Source of the DNA: Bacteroidota bacterium | Lineage (GTDB): Bacteria; Bacteroidota; Bacteroidia; Bacteroidales; GCA-2748055 | Direction: 5' to 3' | NCBI GenBank assembly: GCA_024244665.1 | Contig: JAAEOI010000061.1 | Span: forward strand, 1 to 64,000 | DNA length: 64,000 nt | In this document: positions 8,728-17,899 of the stretch, piece by piece | Numbering within the stretch: the stretch's first letter is position 1 | Layout: each line of letters begins with the position of its first letter | Notes under the pieces: model-generated | What the model was told of the DNA's origin: nothing | Databases searched by the model: none | Seen by the model: only the letters and a program-made list of their open reading frames with translations | Translations under genes and position numbers: made by a program

Positions 8728-10011
8728 ATGAAAAGAATCTTTCATTTGGTTCTATTGTCTGTAATAATAACTGGCCAAAACAGGGCACAGCTAATTTCAC
8801 AATGGCGAGGAGATAACAGGACCGGATTATACAACGATGAAAATCTATTGGAAGAATGGCCGGAAAATGGTCCTGAGCTGCTTTGGTCTGTTAATGGTTT
8901 CGGGGAAGGATATTCTTCTGCATCAGTAACTGAAGATGCCATATATTTAACTGGTTTGATTGATACTATTGAATATGTTACTGCCCTTGATTTGGGCGGA
9001 AAGCAACTTTGGCAGACAGAATTCGGCCCGGGTTGGATCACTTCTTTTGAATTGTCCCGATCAACACCGACCGTGGTTAACGGAAAGGTTTATGTTGTGG
9101 GCGGACAGGGACATGTTGCCTGTATTAACAGCAAAACTGGAGATATAGTCTGGAAACTTGATGCGTATAATAAGTTTGAGGGTGAATGGGATATTTGGGG
9201 AGTAGCAGAATCGCTTTTATATCAAGATGGTAAAATTTTCTATACCCCTTGTGGAGAGAGAACTACCATGGTCGCTTTAGATGCAAATTCAGGAGAGACG
9301 GTTTGGGAATCCGCCAGTCTACCTGATTCTTCCGCCTACGTTTCGCCAATCTTAATAAATCATGGAGAGAGGGAAATGATTGTTTCAGTTACCTCGAACT
9401 ACATTATTGCAGTTGATCCAGAGAATGGCAATATAATATGGAAAAAAACCTATTCGGATATTCATCCTCCAGTAGAACACCCTGATTTTCCTATATCAAA
9501 TACCAACTCTCCTCTTTATCATGACGGTCACATCTATGTAACAAGTGGTTACAATCATGTTGGGGTGATGTTTAAAATGAATGAAGAAGGCAGCGATGCA
9601 GATCTGATTTGGACCGATAGCACATTGGATGTTCATCATGGAGGAGCTGTAATGTTAGACGGTTACATCTATGGAGCAAATTGGCTTCATAATGGAAACG
9701 GAAATTGGTGCTGTATTGATTGGAAGACCGGGGAAACAATGTTTGAAGTAGAGTGGATCAACAAAGGCTCCATTATCGCAGCTGATAACAAGTTGTACTG
9801 CTACGAAGAGAAAACCGGAAATATTGCTTTGGTAGCACCAGGCATGAAAAATTTTAATATAATCAGCACTTTCAGACCATTTAAAAAGGGATGGCCACAT
9901 TGGTCTCATTTAGTAATACGGAATGGAGTTCTATACATAAGATACGAGGATGTACTAAAGGCATACGATATATCGGACCCTAATTTCCCAGTGCAGGTTT
10001 CTTCGAATTAA
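8728..10011 (+). CDS. Secreted PQQ-like beta-propeller protein
   Basis: The 427-aa protein has an N-terminal signal peptide (MKRIFHLVLLSVIITGQNRAQ). The body consists of PQQ-like/BamB-type blades with recurring VNGKVYVVG, CINSKTGDIVWKLD, ALDANSGETVWES and AVDPENGNIIWKK motifs, that is, hydrophobic strand then GxxxW. Such propellers act in the periplasm as binding scaffolds or, with PQQ, as dehydrogenases. I see no clear PQQ-dehydrogenase active-site set, so it is called by fold only. It sits alone between repeat copies C and D and faces the tRNA-Phe gene tail to tail. Confidence 0.75.
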   Translation: MKRIFHLVLLSVIITGQNRAQLISQWRGDNRTGLYNDENLLEEWPENGPELLWSVNGFGEGYSSASVTEDAIYLTGLIDTIEYVTALDLGGKQLWQTEFGPGWITSFELSRSTPTVVNGKVYVVGGQGHVACINSKTGDIVWKLDAYNKFEGEWDIWGVAESLLYQDGKIFYTPCGERTTMVALDANSGETVWESASLPDSSAYVSPILINHGEREMIVSVTSNYIIAVDPENGNIIWKKTYSDIHPPVEHPDFPISNTNSPLYHDGHIYVTSGYNHVGVMFKMNEEGSDADLIWTDSTLDVHHGGAVMLDGYIYGANWLHNGNGNWCCIDWKTGETMFEVEWINKGSIIAADNKLYCYEEKTGNIALVAPGMKNFNIISTFRPFKKGWPHWSHLVIRNGVLYIRYEDVLKAYDISDPNFPVQVSSN

Positions 10012-10114
10012 ATTCAATTTTCGGCATAACTGAATAGGTATAAACTTTCCACCGATCAGTATATAGTTATATGGAAGAAGATGATGAATTTAGCCTATAA
10101 TTTCTTGAAAAGAA

Positions 10115-10196
10115 AAATCCATCAACACCCCCGTCACCTTAAAATGCAAAGCCCCCGAGAATCCGAAGATTAACGAGGGCTTTAGCGGTTTGGCGG
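10115..10196. repeat. tRNA-Phe downstream repeat, copy D (tRNA-adjacent)
   Basis: This is the copy attached to the tRNA-Phe 3' end and ends one base before the discriminator base of the tRNA. It starts atccatcaacacccccgtca and contains the hairpin at 10148-10183 with one stem mismatch. Copies B and C are displaced versions of this segment. Confidence 0.8.
10148..10183 (-). terminator. Terminator of tRNA-Phe
   Basis: Read on the minus strand just after the tRNA, AAAGCCCTCG and CGGGGGCTTT form a strong GC stem flanked by A and T runs. It is the natural end of the tRNA transcript and may also serve the converging propeller gene. Confidence 0.7.
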
Positions 10197-10269
10197 TGGT
10201 GCCACCAGGAATTGAACCAGGGACACCAGGATTTTCAGTCCTGTGCTCTACCAACTGAGCTATGGCACC
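10197..10269 (-). tRNA. tRNA-Phe (GAA)
   Basis: The minus strand reads GGTGCCATAGCTCAGTTGG and has an anticodon arm GGACT-GAA-AATCC with anticodon GAA, a TTCAATT T-loop and acceptor GGTGCCA/TGGCACC with discriminator A. CCA is not encoded (CCG follows). The T stem CCTGG/CCTGG has one T-T mismatch in the middle. It is the anchor of the repeat-delimited cassette array to its left. Confidence 0.9.
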
Positions 10270-10332
10270 GATGCTGTAAAAGCGATGCAAATGTAATAAT
10301 TTTTTCTTTGTTTTTATACATTTGTCCCCTGA

Positions 10333-11559
10333 ATGACTTCTGCAATCAAGACATACACATACAAAAACGGCATTAGGTTGATCCACAGGCTCAACCAGTC
10401 GGCCGTTGCCCATTTCGGTCTTATTGTTCACACGGGCACCCGGGAAGAGCTTCCCGAAGAGCACGGAATGTCTCACTTCATGGAACACATGTTCTTTAAG
10501 GGAACACCTAAAAGATCAGCCTACCAGATCATTTCAAGGCTGGAAGACGTTGGGGGTGAAGTGAATGCTTACACAACCAAGGAAGAGACCGCCCTCTACT
10601 CCTCCTTCCTTAAAGAGGATTATCTCAGGTCGATGGAATTGATACAGGATGTTTTTCTCCACTCCTCCTTTCCTGAGAAGGAACGCAAAATGGAAGCAGA
10701 GGTGATTCTGAATGAGATCCAGAGTTATGACGATTCCCCCTCGGAACTGATCTTCGACAGGGCCGAGGAGTTATTGTTTCCAAACCACGCCATTGGAAGG
10801 AACATTTTGGGTTCTGAGGAGTCGCTGGCGCGTTTTGATACCGCAATGCTGCACCGCTTTCTCCAGGATAACTACGCCACTGAAGAAATGGTTCTCTCTT
10901 TTACCGGTAATATTCCTTTCGAGAGAGTTAAAAAGGCCGGGGAGAAGCATTTCGGGGAGATCCCACACAAGAGCCGGAGCAGGGAAAGAATCAAGCCCGA
11001 AACTGTATCCGGGAAGAAGGTCAGGGAGAAAAGGGATACATTCCAGAATCATGTAATGTTGCTGGGAGAGGCCTATTCGCTGACCGATCCACGGAGGCTA
11101 CAGCTCTACCTTCTCAGCAATATCCTGGGGGGGCCCGGCATGAATTCCAGGTTGAATCTGGCCCTGAGGGAGCGTCGCGGATACTCTTACAGCGCAGAAT
11201 CGCACTACTCCCCTTACACCGATACAGGTGCTCTGATGATCTATTTCAGCTGCGACCCGGAAAAGTTTCAGCCTTCCATACAGGTAACAAGGGATGAGAT
11301 CAGCAAACTAAGAAACCGATTAATCCCGGACAGGAGGCTTATAAATGCCAAAAGACAAATAATCGGCCAGCTGGCCATTGCACAGGAAAACAATGAGCAC
11401 ATGATGCTCACCGCGGGGAAGCGTTTACTGGTTTTTAACCGGGTTGACAGCCTCGAGGTAATTCAGAAGAAACTGGAAGAGATTACTTCTGTTCAACTCA
11501 GGGAGAGTGCCAATGAGATCCTCCATTCAAAAAACCTTAATCTTCTCATTTTCGAATAA
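10333..11559 (+). CDS. M16 family zinc metallopeptidase (processing-peptidase-like)
   Basis: This 408-aa single-length M16 peptidase has the inverted zinc motif HFMEH at residues 48-52 (HxxEH), followed by KEETALYSS containing the usual Glu of the active-site helix. The C-terminal domain has the RERRGYSYS motif typical of mitochondrial-processing-peptidase-like members. No signal peptide is visible, so it probably acts in the cytoplasm on peptides. It overlaps the downstream methyltransferase start by one base (TAATG), showing a two-gene operon. Confidence 0.9.
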   Translation: MTSAIKTYTYKNGIRLIHRLNQSAVAHFGLIVHTGTREELPEEHGMSHFMEHMFFKGTPKRSAYQIISRLEDVGGEVNAYTTKEETALYSSFLKEDYLRSMELIQDVFLHSSFPEKERKMEAEVILNEIQSYDDSPSELIFDRAEELLFPNHAIGRNILGSEESLARFDTAMLHRFLQDNYATEEMVLSFTGNIPFERVKKAGEKHFGEIPHKSRSRERIKPETVSGKKVREKRDTFQNHVMLLGEAYSLTDPRRLQLYLLSNILGGPGMNSRLNLALRERRGYSYSAESHYSPYTDTGALMIYFSCDPEKFQPSIQVTRDEISKLRNRLIPDRRLINAKRQIIGQLAIAQENNEHMMLTAGKRLLVFNRVDSLEVIQKKLEEITSVQLRESANEILHSKNLNLLIFE

Positions 11560-12203
11560 TGGATATTTTCTCACAGCCCGAAATCCTGGAACGCTACCTG
11601 GAGGCCCACTCAAGTGACGAAGATCCTGTCCTTACAGAACTCTCAAGGCATACGCACTTGAAAGAGGTGCATCCAAGAATGTTATCGGGCCATGTTCTGG
11701 GAGCTTTTCTGACCCTCTTCAGCAAGCTTGTTTCTCCTACCCATATTCTGGAGGTGGGTACCTATACAGGTTATTCTGCCATTTGCCTGGCTAAAGGCCT
11801 GAAACAGGGTGGAAAACTGACTACCCTGGAGCTGAATGATGAACTTCGCAATACCGCCCTTACCTTTTTTGAAAAAGCGGGTATAGGCAACAACATTGAA
11901 CTGATCAACGGTGATGCATTACAGATTATCCCCGGACTTCCAGGTCCATTCGATCTGATATTTATCGATGCCAACAAGGAGAACTATCCTGCCTATTACG
12001 AAATGATTGTGGAGAAAGTCAGACCGGGAGGCTATATCCTTGCCGACAATGTACTCTGGGGAGGGAAGGTCCTTGGAGATGCTGAAAACGACAGTTCTAC
12101 TAAAGCCATCCACCAGTTTAATCAGCTAGTCACAAAAGATCCCCGTGTAGAGAACCTGCTGATCCCGATCAGGGATGGCCTGATGGTCATAAATAAATTG
12201 TAG
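11559..12203 (+). CDS. Class I SAM-dependent O-methyltransferase
   Basis: The 214-aa protein is of the catechol/caffeoyl-CoA O-methyltransferase type: ILEVGTYTGYSAICLAKGL (SAM motif I, around residue 67), LELND, and FDLIFIDANKENYPAYYE with the metal-binding Asp/Asn region, then ADNVLWGG. The family methylates hydroxyls in a Mg-dependent way; the substrate cannot be told. It is transcribed with the M16 peptidase. Confidence 0.85.
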   Translation: MDIFSQPEILERYLEAHSSDEDPVLTELSRHTHLKEVHPRMLSGHVLGAFLTLFSKLVSPTHILEVGTYTGYSAICLAKGLKQGGKLTTLELNDELRNTALTFFEKAGIGNNIELINGDALQIIPGLPGPFDLIFIDANKENYPAYYEMIVEKVRPGGYILADNVLWGGKVLGDAENDSSTKAIHQFNQLVTKDPRVENLLIPIRDGLMVINKL

Positions 12204-12289
12204 TTGTTTAATTATTTTACCCGATTACTAAACAAAACCCCGTTTCTTTTTGTTTATTGCCTGAACACGCGAATAAGACATGAGAGAAC

Positions 12290-13171
12290 ATGGCAGTATA
12301 TTCGATTAAAGAATTAGAGAAACTATCAGGCATTAAAGCCCATACCATAAGGATATGGGAGAAACGCTACAACTTAATCGAACCTCACAGGACCAACACC
12401 AACATCAGGTGCTATACCGATGAGAATCTGAAAAAGATCCTCAATGTTGCTGTATTAAACAGACAGGGAATCAAGATCTCTCATATTGCCAGGATGAATG
12501 ACCAGGAGTTGAAAGGGGAGGTCATCCGTGCAACTGGAATTTCCACCTCCCACGATACCCTGTTGGACTCCCTGGTAATCGCAATGATCGACCTGGATCA
12601 GTATATCCTTGAGGCCATCATCGACAAATCTATTGCCAATATTGGATTCAAAGAGACGGTAACAGGGGTGCTCTATCCCTTTTTAGACAAAGTGGGCATC
12701 CTGTGGCAATCGGGAGAGGTTAATCCGGCCCAGGAACATTTTGTATCCTACCTTATTCGCCAGAAGATTATTTCGGCAAGCGATCAGCTTTCCAATCCCT
12801 TTAATCCGAAAGCTAAAAAGTTCCTGCTGATGCTCCCGGAAGGGGAGTGGCATGAAATAGCCCTTTTATTCTCACAGTACCTAATAAAAGAATCCCAACA
12901 CGAGGTGATCTACCTGGGACAGTCTGTCCCCTATTCAGATGTCCTGGCCTGCGGAGCAGCCATGAAGTTCGATTATATTCTTGTCTCCTCCACCACCAAC
13001 AGGTCCGAATTTGACCTCATGGTATGCCTGAGGGACCTGGAAGGCGCATTTCCGGATAAGAAGATCCTCTTTTATTCCGGATTCCGGGGCGAAAGACCCA
13101 CAGGATTATCCGAAAACATTCTGCAATTACACTCCATTCTGAATCTTACCGATTTCATTGCCGATCTATAG
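12290..13171 (+). CDS. MerR-family regulator with cobalamin-binding domain (CarH/LitR-like)
   Basis: The 293-aa protein has a MerR winged helix at residues 1-70 (YSIKELEKLSGI, IRIWEKRY), a four-helix segment containing W-x9-EH (WQSGEVNPAQEH), then a B12-binding domain with EGEWHEIALL, where the His that can bind cobalt is kept although the usual Gly is Ala. In CarH proteins adenosylcobalamin makes the repressor bind DNA in the dark and light releases it. The adjacent ECF sigma gene suggests a light- or B12-responsive pair. No carotenoid genes follow in this window. Confidence 0.8.
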   Translation: MAVYSIKELEKLSGIKAHTIRIWEKRYNLIEPHRTNTNIRCYTDENLKKILNVAVLNRQGIKISHIARMNDQELKGEVIRATGISTSHDTLLDSLVIAMIDLDQYILEAIIDKSIANIGFKETVTGVLYPFLDKVGILWQSGEVNPAQEHFVSYLIRQKIISASDQLSNPFNPKAKKFLLMLPEGEWHEIALLFSQYLIKESQHEVIYLGQSVPYSDVLACGAAMKFDYILVSSTTNRSEFDLMVCLRDLEGAFPDKKILFYSGFRGERPTGLSENILQLHSILNLTDFIADL

Positions 13172-13432
13172 TTACGTTATTTCAGATTCATCTCGTTCTG
13201 TGTTTAAGAATAGTTCGGTATTGGTCAACAAAATTGAATTATTTCGTAATTTAGAATAGAGTGGAATAAAACACCTCTTTCTCTTTTATTCATAAGGGGT
13301 TCAGATCTCACCCTTATTTGAATTTGCGTTAATATCAAAACTTTACGCCGCTCACTCTCTTGATTGCTGTTTAATTCTAACATATATTTGTTAAACAATT
13401 AAACGAGAATTTATTCATAAAGCCCGTATATC
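13172..13432. promoter_or_regulatory. Intergenic region with possible MerR-B12 operator
   Basis: GTTTAATT (13369-13376) and its inverse AATTAAAC (13397-13404) flank TTGTTAAACAA-like sequence just before the sigma gene. GTTTAATT also occurs at 12206-12213 upstream of the MerR gene. This could be a shared operator, but such AT-rich 8-mers also occur by chance. Confidence 0.3.
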
Positions 13433-13936
13433 ATGACTGCAATGGATTTCAACAACAAGCTGATTAGCATGGAACACAGATTGGAAAGATTTGCATTAAG
13501 CCTGACCTCAAACCGCGAATCAGCAAAAGATTTATTACAGGAGACCTACCTGAAAGCACTCTCTTCCAAAGATAAGTTTATCGAGTTTACAAATTTTGAA
13601 GCCTGGGCCTATACAATTATGAAGAACACCTTCATTAACAATTACAGAAAAGCTGTCAGGCAAAACACCATAGTAGATACCACAAAAGATCTCTATTACC
13701 TGAATAATTCAAAAGAGTCAAGTCATATTAAACCAGACTCCACCATGCAGCAGAAAGAGATCAATAAGCACATCAACAAGCTCCAGGATGAATTGAAGGT
13801 TCCCTTCCTGATGCATACTTATGGTTATAAATATAAGGAGATCGCCGAACAGCTCGATCTTAAAATCGGGACCGTTAAGAGTCGGATCTTCTTCACTCGA
13901 AAAAAATTAATGGAATCCCTCGTGGATTACAGTTAA
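13433..13936 (+). CDS. ECF-type RNA polymerase sigma factor
   Basis: The 167-aa protein has a sigma-70 region 2 (SNRESAKDLLQETYLKAL, then FEAWAYTIMKNTFINNYRK) and a region 4 HTH (YKYKEIAEQLDLKIGTVKSRIFFTRKKL). It lacks regions 1 and 3, as ECF sigmas do. No anti-sigma factor is next to it; the neighbouring MerR-B12 regulator is the likely controller, as in light-responsive sigma/CarH pairs of other bacteria. An alternative start is the ATG three codons in (MDFNNK). Confidence 0.88.
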   Translation: MTAMDFNNKLISMEHRLERFALSLTSNRESAKDLLQETYLKALSSKDKFIEFTNFEAWAYTIMKNTFINNYRKAVRQNTIVDTTKDLYYLNNSKESSHIKPDSTMQQKEINKHINKLQDELKVPFLMHTYGYKYKEIAEQLDLKIGTVKSRIFFTRKKLMESLVDYS

Positions 13937-13966
13937 AATAACTGAATCTCAATATCCAGAATGTTT

Positions 13967-16234
13967 CTACCCTCTGAACTGGGAATCCACCACTGCGAAG
14001 GCAGCCATATCCACAATCTCCCTCACATCGCTCTCCATTTGCAGGACATGTATCGGTTTCCCGATCCCTAACAGGATAGGCCCTGTAACCAGGCTGCCAC
14101 CGATTTCCTGCATCATCTTGTATGCAATATTTCCGGAACTCAGGTTCGGAAATATGATGGTGTTTACCCGCTTATCACCCAGCTTGCTGAACGGGAACTT
14201 CTGCATCCTCAACTCGGTATTCAAAGCATAATTCATCTGCATTTCCCCATCGGCAATAAGCCCAGGATGCTCCTTATGCAGAATTTCAACTGCCGTCCTG
14301 GCCCTGTCGGCACTGGCTCCTTTAATGGCACCAAAATTGGAATAGGAAGCAAATGCAATGACGGGTTCAATATTAAAATGTTCTACCTGTTCTGCTGCCA
14401 GGAGGGCAGTATCAACCAGTGTACGGGCATCGGGCTGAATATTCACCGTTGTATCAGCAAAAAAGTAGGGCCCCCTTTTTGTATGCACAATATACATTCC
14501 GGCAATATGATTCTTCTGATTACTGGTTCCGGCAATCTGGATTGCCGGCCTAATCACATCAGCATACTTGCTGGAGAAACCCGACAGGAAGGCATCGGCA
14601 TCCCCATCCTCCACCATCATCATTCCAAACTGGTTGGGGAGGTACATTTGGTGTAGGGCGTCTTCATAGGTCATTCCTTTTCTATGGCGTGCCTTAAAAA
14701 GCTTCTTTGCATACTTCTCCCTCAGGGAGGCCACTCCGGGGCCTGTCTGATCAATAATCTCCACCGATTCAAGGTCCAGGTGATACTCTTTGATCATCTC
14801 GAGGATCTCTTCTTTATTTCCAAGAAGAACGGGCTGGGCAATTTTTTCATGAACAATGGTCTGGATAGCCTTGAGCATTTTGAAATTGTCCGCCTCACTG
14901 AACACAAGCCGCTTGGGGTTTTGCTGTGCCTTCATCCTTACTTCATTGATCAGGCGGTTCTCCACACCCATCCGCTCCTTCAGGATCTCCTCATACGCCT
15001 CCCAATCAGTAATGGACGATCGGGCCACACCTGTCTCCATTGCTGCCCTTGCAACTGCCGGGGCCAGACGGTATATCAACCTGGGATCAAGGGGTTTTGG
15101 AATGATGTAATCCCTCCCGAAACGCAGGTTTTCAACCTTATAGGCCTTATTTACAACTTCGGGTACATCCTCTTTGGTGAGCCCGGCAAGAGCATTCACT
15201 GCAGCAATTTTCATCTCCTCATTAATAACGGAGGCCCGCACATCCAGAGCACCCCTGAAGATGAAAGGAAAACCTAAAACATTGTTGATCTGGTTTGGAT
15301 AATCCGATCGGCCCGTGGCAAAAATAATATCCTCCCTGGCGGCCACAGCCTTCTCGTAAGCAATTTCCGGATTGGGATTGGCCATGGCAAAAACGATGGG
15401 ATCACGCTCCATGGATTTCAGCATATCTGCCGTCAATACATCTGCTACAGAGAGCCCCAGGAAAACATCGGCATCCTTCATGGCATCTTCCAGCGTTTCG
15501 GCATCTGTTTCTATTACAAACTGCTGCTTATACTTGTTCAGGCTGGTTCGCCTGGTATTGAGCACCCCTCTTGAGTCGAGCATCAGTACATTCTCTCTCC
15601 TCACACCCAGGGAAATGTATAACTTCGCACAGGAGATGGCAGAGGCTCCTGCTCCGTTTACCACTACTTTCAGATCTTCGGCCTTTTTATTTACCAGTTC
15701 CAGGGCGTTAATCAATCCAGCCGCAGAAATAATGGCAGTGCCATGCTGATCGTCGTGGAAAACCGGGATATCCAGCTCCTCCTTCAGCCTTTCCTCTATT
15801 TCAAAACACTCGGGAGCTTTAATATCCTCAAGGTTGATCCCTCCAAAAGTGGGAGAAATCGCCTTGGCAACTTCGATAAACTGATTCACATCCGTACGGT
15901 CAATCTCGATGTCAAACACATCTACATCTGCAAAAATCTTAAACAGCAAACCTTTGCCCTCCATCACTGGCTTACCCTGGACCGCCCCGATGTTGCCAAG
16001 CCCCAGCACCGCTGTGCCGTTAGACATTACAGCCACCAGGTTGCCCTTGGCAGTATACTTATATGCATCTCCGGGATTATCCTGGATTTCCAGGCATGGG
16101 TCAGCAACTCCGGGAGAGTAAGCCAGGGAGAGATCCCTTTGTGTGGAATGAGGTTTTGTCGGGATGACCTCAATTTTCCCGGGTCTGCCACAACTGTGAT
16201 AGTTCAGTGCGTCTTCTTTTGTAATTTTCGACAT
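13967..16234 (-). CDS. maeB: NADP-dependent malic enzyme with phosphotransacetylase-like domain
   Basis: The 755-aa protein is read from the ATG at 16234 ([13 protein letters not shown]); the longer ORF adds 13 residues with no family match. The N-terminal ~430 residues are malic enzyme ([35 protein letters not shown] nucleotide site). The C-terminal ~320 residues are the phosphotransacetylase-like regulatory domain found in MaeB ([24 protein letters not shown]). It converts malate to pyruvate and CO2 with NADPH formation. The gene stands alone, convergent with the sigma gene. Confidence 0.93.
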   Translation of the reverse strand: MSKITKEDALNYHSCGRPGKIEVIPTKPHSTQRDLSLAYSPGVADPCLEIQDNPGDAYKYTAKGNLVAVMSNGTAVLGLGNIGAVQGKPVMEGKGLLFKIFADVDVFDIEIDRTDVNQFIEVAKAISPTFGGINLEDIKAPECFEIEERLKEELDIPVFHDDQHGTAIISAAGLINALELVNKKAEDLKVVVNGAGASAISCAKLYISLGVRRENVLMLDSRGVLNTRRTSLNKYKQQFVIETDAETLEDAMKDADVFLGLSVADVLTADMLKSMERDPIVFAMANPNPEIAYEKAVAAREDIIFATGRSDYPNQINNVLGFPFIFRGALDVRASVINEEMKIAAVNALAGLTKEDVPEVVNKAYKVENLRFGRDYIIPKPLDPRLIYRLAPAVARAAMETGVARSSITDWEAYEEILKERMGVENRLINEVRMKAQQNPKRLVFSEADNFKMLKAIQTIVHEKIAQPVLLGNKEEILEMIKEYHLDLESVEIIDQTGPGVASLREKYAKKLFKARHRKGMTYEDALHQMYLPNQFGMMMVEDGDADAFLSGFSSKYADVIRPAIQIAGTSNQKNHIAGMYIVHTKRGPYFFADTTVNIQPDARTLVDTALLAAEQVEHFNIEPVIAFASYSNFGAIKGASADRARTAVEILHKEHPGLIADGEMQMNYALNTELRMQKFPFSKLGDKRVNTIIFPNLSSGNIAYKMMQEIGGSLVTGPILLGIGKPIHVLQMESDVREIVDMAAFAVVDSQFRG

Positions 16235-16334
16235 GTTAAGGGCTTTATTTGGAAACAATGTCCAAAAATACAAAGAGAGAAGATGTGCTGAACATTCAAC
16301 TGACCAATAACATAATGTTGTTGAACAGCTGGTA

Positions 16335-17387
16335 TCAGCGAAAAATAAATCCTTCTTTCAATGGATCTTCAGGATCGAACCAGAATTGGTTTTTCCCAGT
16401 AAAGGAGGCTGTTCCCGTAACCTTCGGAATAATTGCTTTATGAGGCCCAAAAGTGGTCATTCCCGACACTTCAACCTCCATGGTGGTTCCAAGGATACTC
16501 TCTATCATAATTCTTTCACCCATCCTCATCTCTCCCCTTGCATAATGCAGCGCAGCCCGGGCACTCACACCGGACCCTGTGGCAGAGCGGTCCACCTCTC
16601 CATCGGCAAATATGCATACGTTCCGGCTGTGCCTGTTGGGATGAAAAGCCTTCCCGGTAAAAATGGTCCCGTACAGAAAGCTCAGTTCTTCCTCAAAGGG
16701 GTGAACAATCTTCTGGTTAGTCATCACACTGTGCTTGATCTTCCTTCCCAGATCGATCAATGAGGCATACTCAGACTCATCCAGCGATAAACCCAGCTTT
16801 CCGGCATCCACAATGGCATAAAATGCTCCGCCAAATGCCACATCGTACTTCACCCTTCCGAGACCCGGGATCTGAACCTGCTGATCCTTATGAAGCACAA
16901 AAGAGGGAACGTTGGTGAAGGTTACATATCTGACCACGCCCTCCTCCCTCCTGGCTTTTGCAACAATCCTTCCCGGCGGTGCATCTATTTGCAATGTAAC
17001 CCACTCGCCCCTCTTCTTGATTAGTCTGGAATCCAGCACAAATTTGGTCAGCGCGATGATGGCATGGCCACACATGGTGCTGTACCCTTCATTGTGAAGA
17101 AAGAAAGTTCCAAAATCGGCACCATCCGTACAGGGCTCAGTAATTACTGCCCCATACATATCAGCATGTCCCCTGGGCTCCCAAATGATCCCCTTCCGGA
17201 GATAATCCAGGCTATTCTGAAAATATTTTCGCTTTTCAAGAATGGTTTTTCCTTCAATTTCAGGATATCCGTTCACCAGGATCCGTAAAGGTTCGCCACC
17301 GGAATGCATATCGATGGTGGAAATTTTCATCCACTCTGACGATGGCCTCCACTTGAGATTTTTAAGCTTTCGATACATGTTGTTCAA
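16335..17387 (-). CDS. Proline racemase family, probably trans-3-hydroxy-L-proline dehydratase
   Basis: This 350-aa family member has STIDMHSGGEPL near residue 23 and MCGHAIIA with the first catalytic Cys. In the second motif DRSATGSGVSAR the partner Cys of racemases and epimerases is replaced by Thr. That Cys/Thr pair is typical of trans-3-hydroxy-L-proline dehydratases, which form pyrroline-2-carboxylate. No imino-acid reductase or transporter is adjacent, so the role rests on residues only. The N-terminal extension before STIDMHS is common in homologues, so the start at 17387 is kept. Confidence 0.8.
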   Translation of the reverse strand: MNNMYRKLKNLKWRPSSEWMKISTIDMHSGGEPLRILVNGYPEIEGKTILEKRKYFQNSLDYLRKGIIWEPRGHADMYGAVITEPCTDGADFGTFFLHNEGYSTMCGHAIIALTKFVLDSRLIKKRGEWVTLQIDAPPGRIVAKARREEGVVRYVTFTNVPSFVLHKDQQVQIPGLGRVKYDVAFGGAFYAIVDAGKLGLSLDESEYASLIDLGRKIKHSVMTNQKIVHPFEEELSFLYGTIFTGKAFHPNRHSRNVCIFADGEVDRSATGSGVSARAALHYARGEMRMGERIMIESILGTTMEVEVSGMTTFGPHKAIIPKVTGTASFTGKNQFWFDPEDPLKEGFIFR

Positions 17388-17540
17388 TGTTCCTTTTTTG
17401 ACAGATTTTCATATACCAGCCGTATCCCTGACCGAATCTTCCATGGCTGAGATCCAATCCAGGACCGGAGCGGCCTTCTCTATGGTATTGCTATCAATCT
17501 GTATCATTTTGACCTTTTGAAGTTAATACCATTTTATGAA

Positions 17541-17566
17541 AAAGCCCCTCATTTCTGAGAGGCTTT
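17541..17566. terminator. Hairpin terminator
   Basis: The arms aaagcccctc and gagaggcttt form a stem flanked by A and T runs directly before repeat copy 1; nearly the same hairpin precedes copy 3 (26526-26547). Confidence 0.6.
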
Positions 17567-17614
17567 GTACCCCTGACCGAACTTTATTCCCAACCTTTTC
17601 TGAGGGATTTGGAT
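17567..17614. repeat. Dispersed accessory repeat, copy 1
   Basis: It reads tgtacccctgaccgaac, then caaccttttctgagggattt ggat. It shares the frame tgtacccc-accg-(25 nt)-tgagggatttgga with the copies at 23024, 26549, 28802 and 30369, but is the most divergent. Confidence 0.6.
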
Positions 17615-17899
17615 AGGTGGACTAATTTTACACTTTAATATTGCGTGTTTTTTCTGATGTATTGAAATTTACATGATTCTTCTCACTAAGTTTGATGGTT
17701 CAATGCAAAACGATGAAAGTGGTTCTGATAGGGCGGGATCTCTACTTGAGACTGTAGCGGAAATTTGGGAGTAGGTCACTTTAAAGAATCGTTGTCTAAT
17801 GAAGGGAAGTATTTAAAAATAACGTTGGATTTCGAAAAGGTAGAAACAGAAATATAGTTTTTCCTATTTTTGAATTCAGTATCAAAAAAATAGAATGGA

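Larger units (their letters stand above)
17388..17899. other. Intergenic region with terminator and dispersed-repeat copy 1
   Basis: This 512-bp gap has no gene I can support. It holds a hairpin at 17541-17566, the first and most divergent copy of the accessory-region repeat (17567-17614), and a TATTTTTG box (17865-17872) before the acyltransferase. It marks the left edge of accessory stretch 2. Confidence 0.5.

Noticed and set aside
10090..10488. 132-codon minus-strand frame covering the tRNA-Phe
   Set aside because: Its centre is a translation of the tRNA itself (AQLVEHRTENPG), a well-known artefact, and it runs over the repeat and the M16 start.
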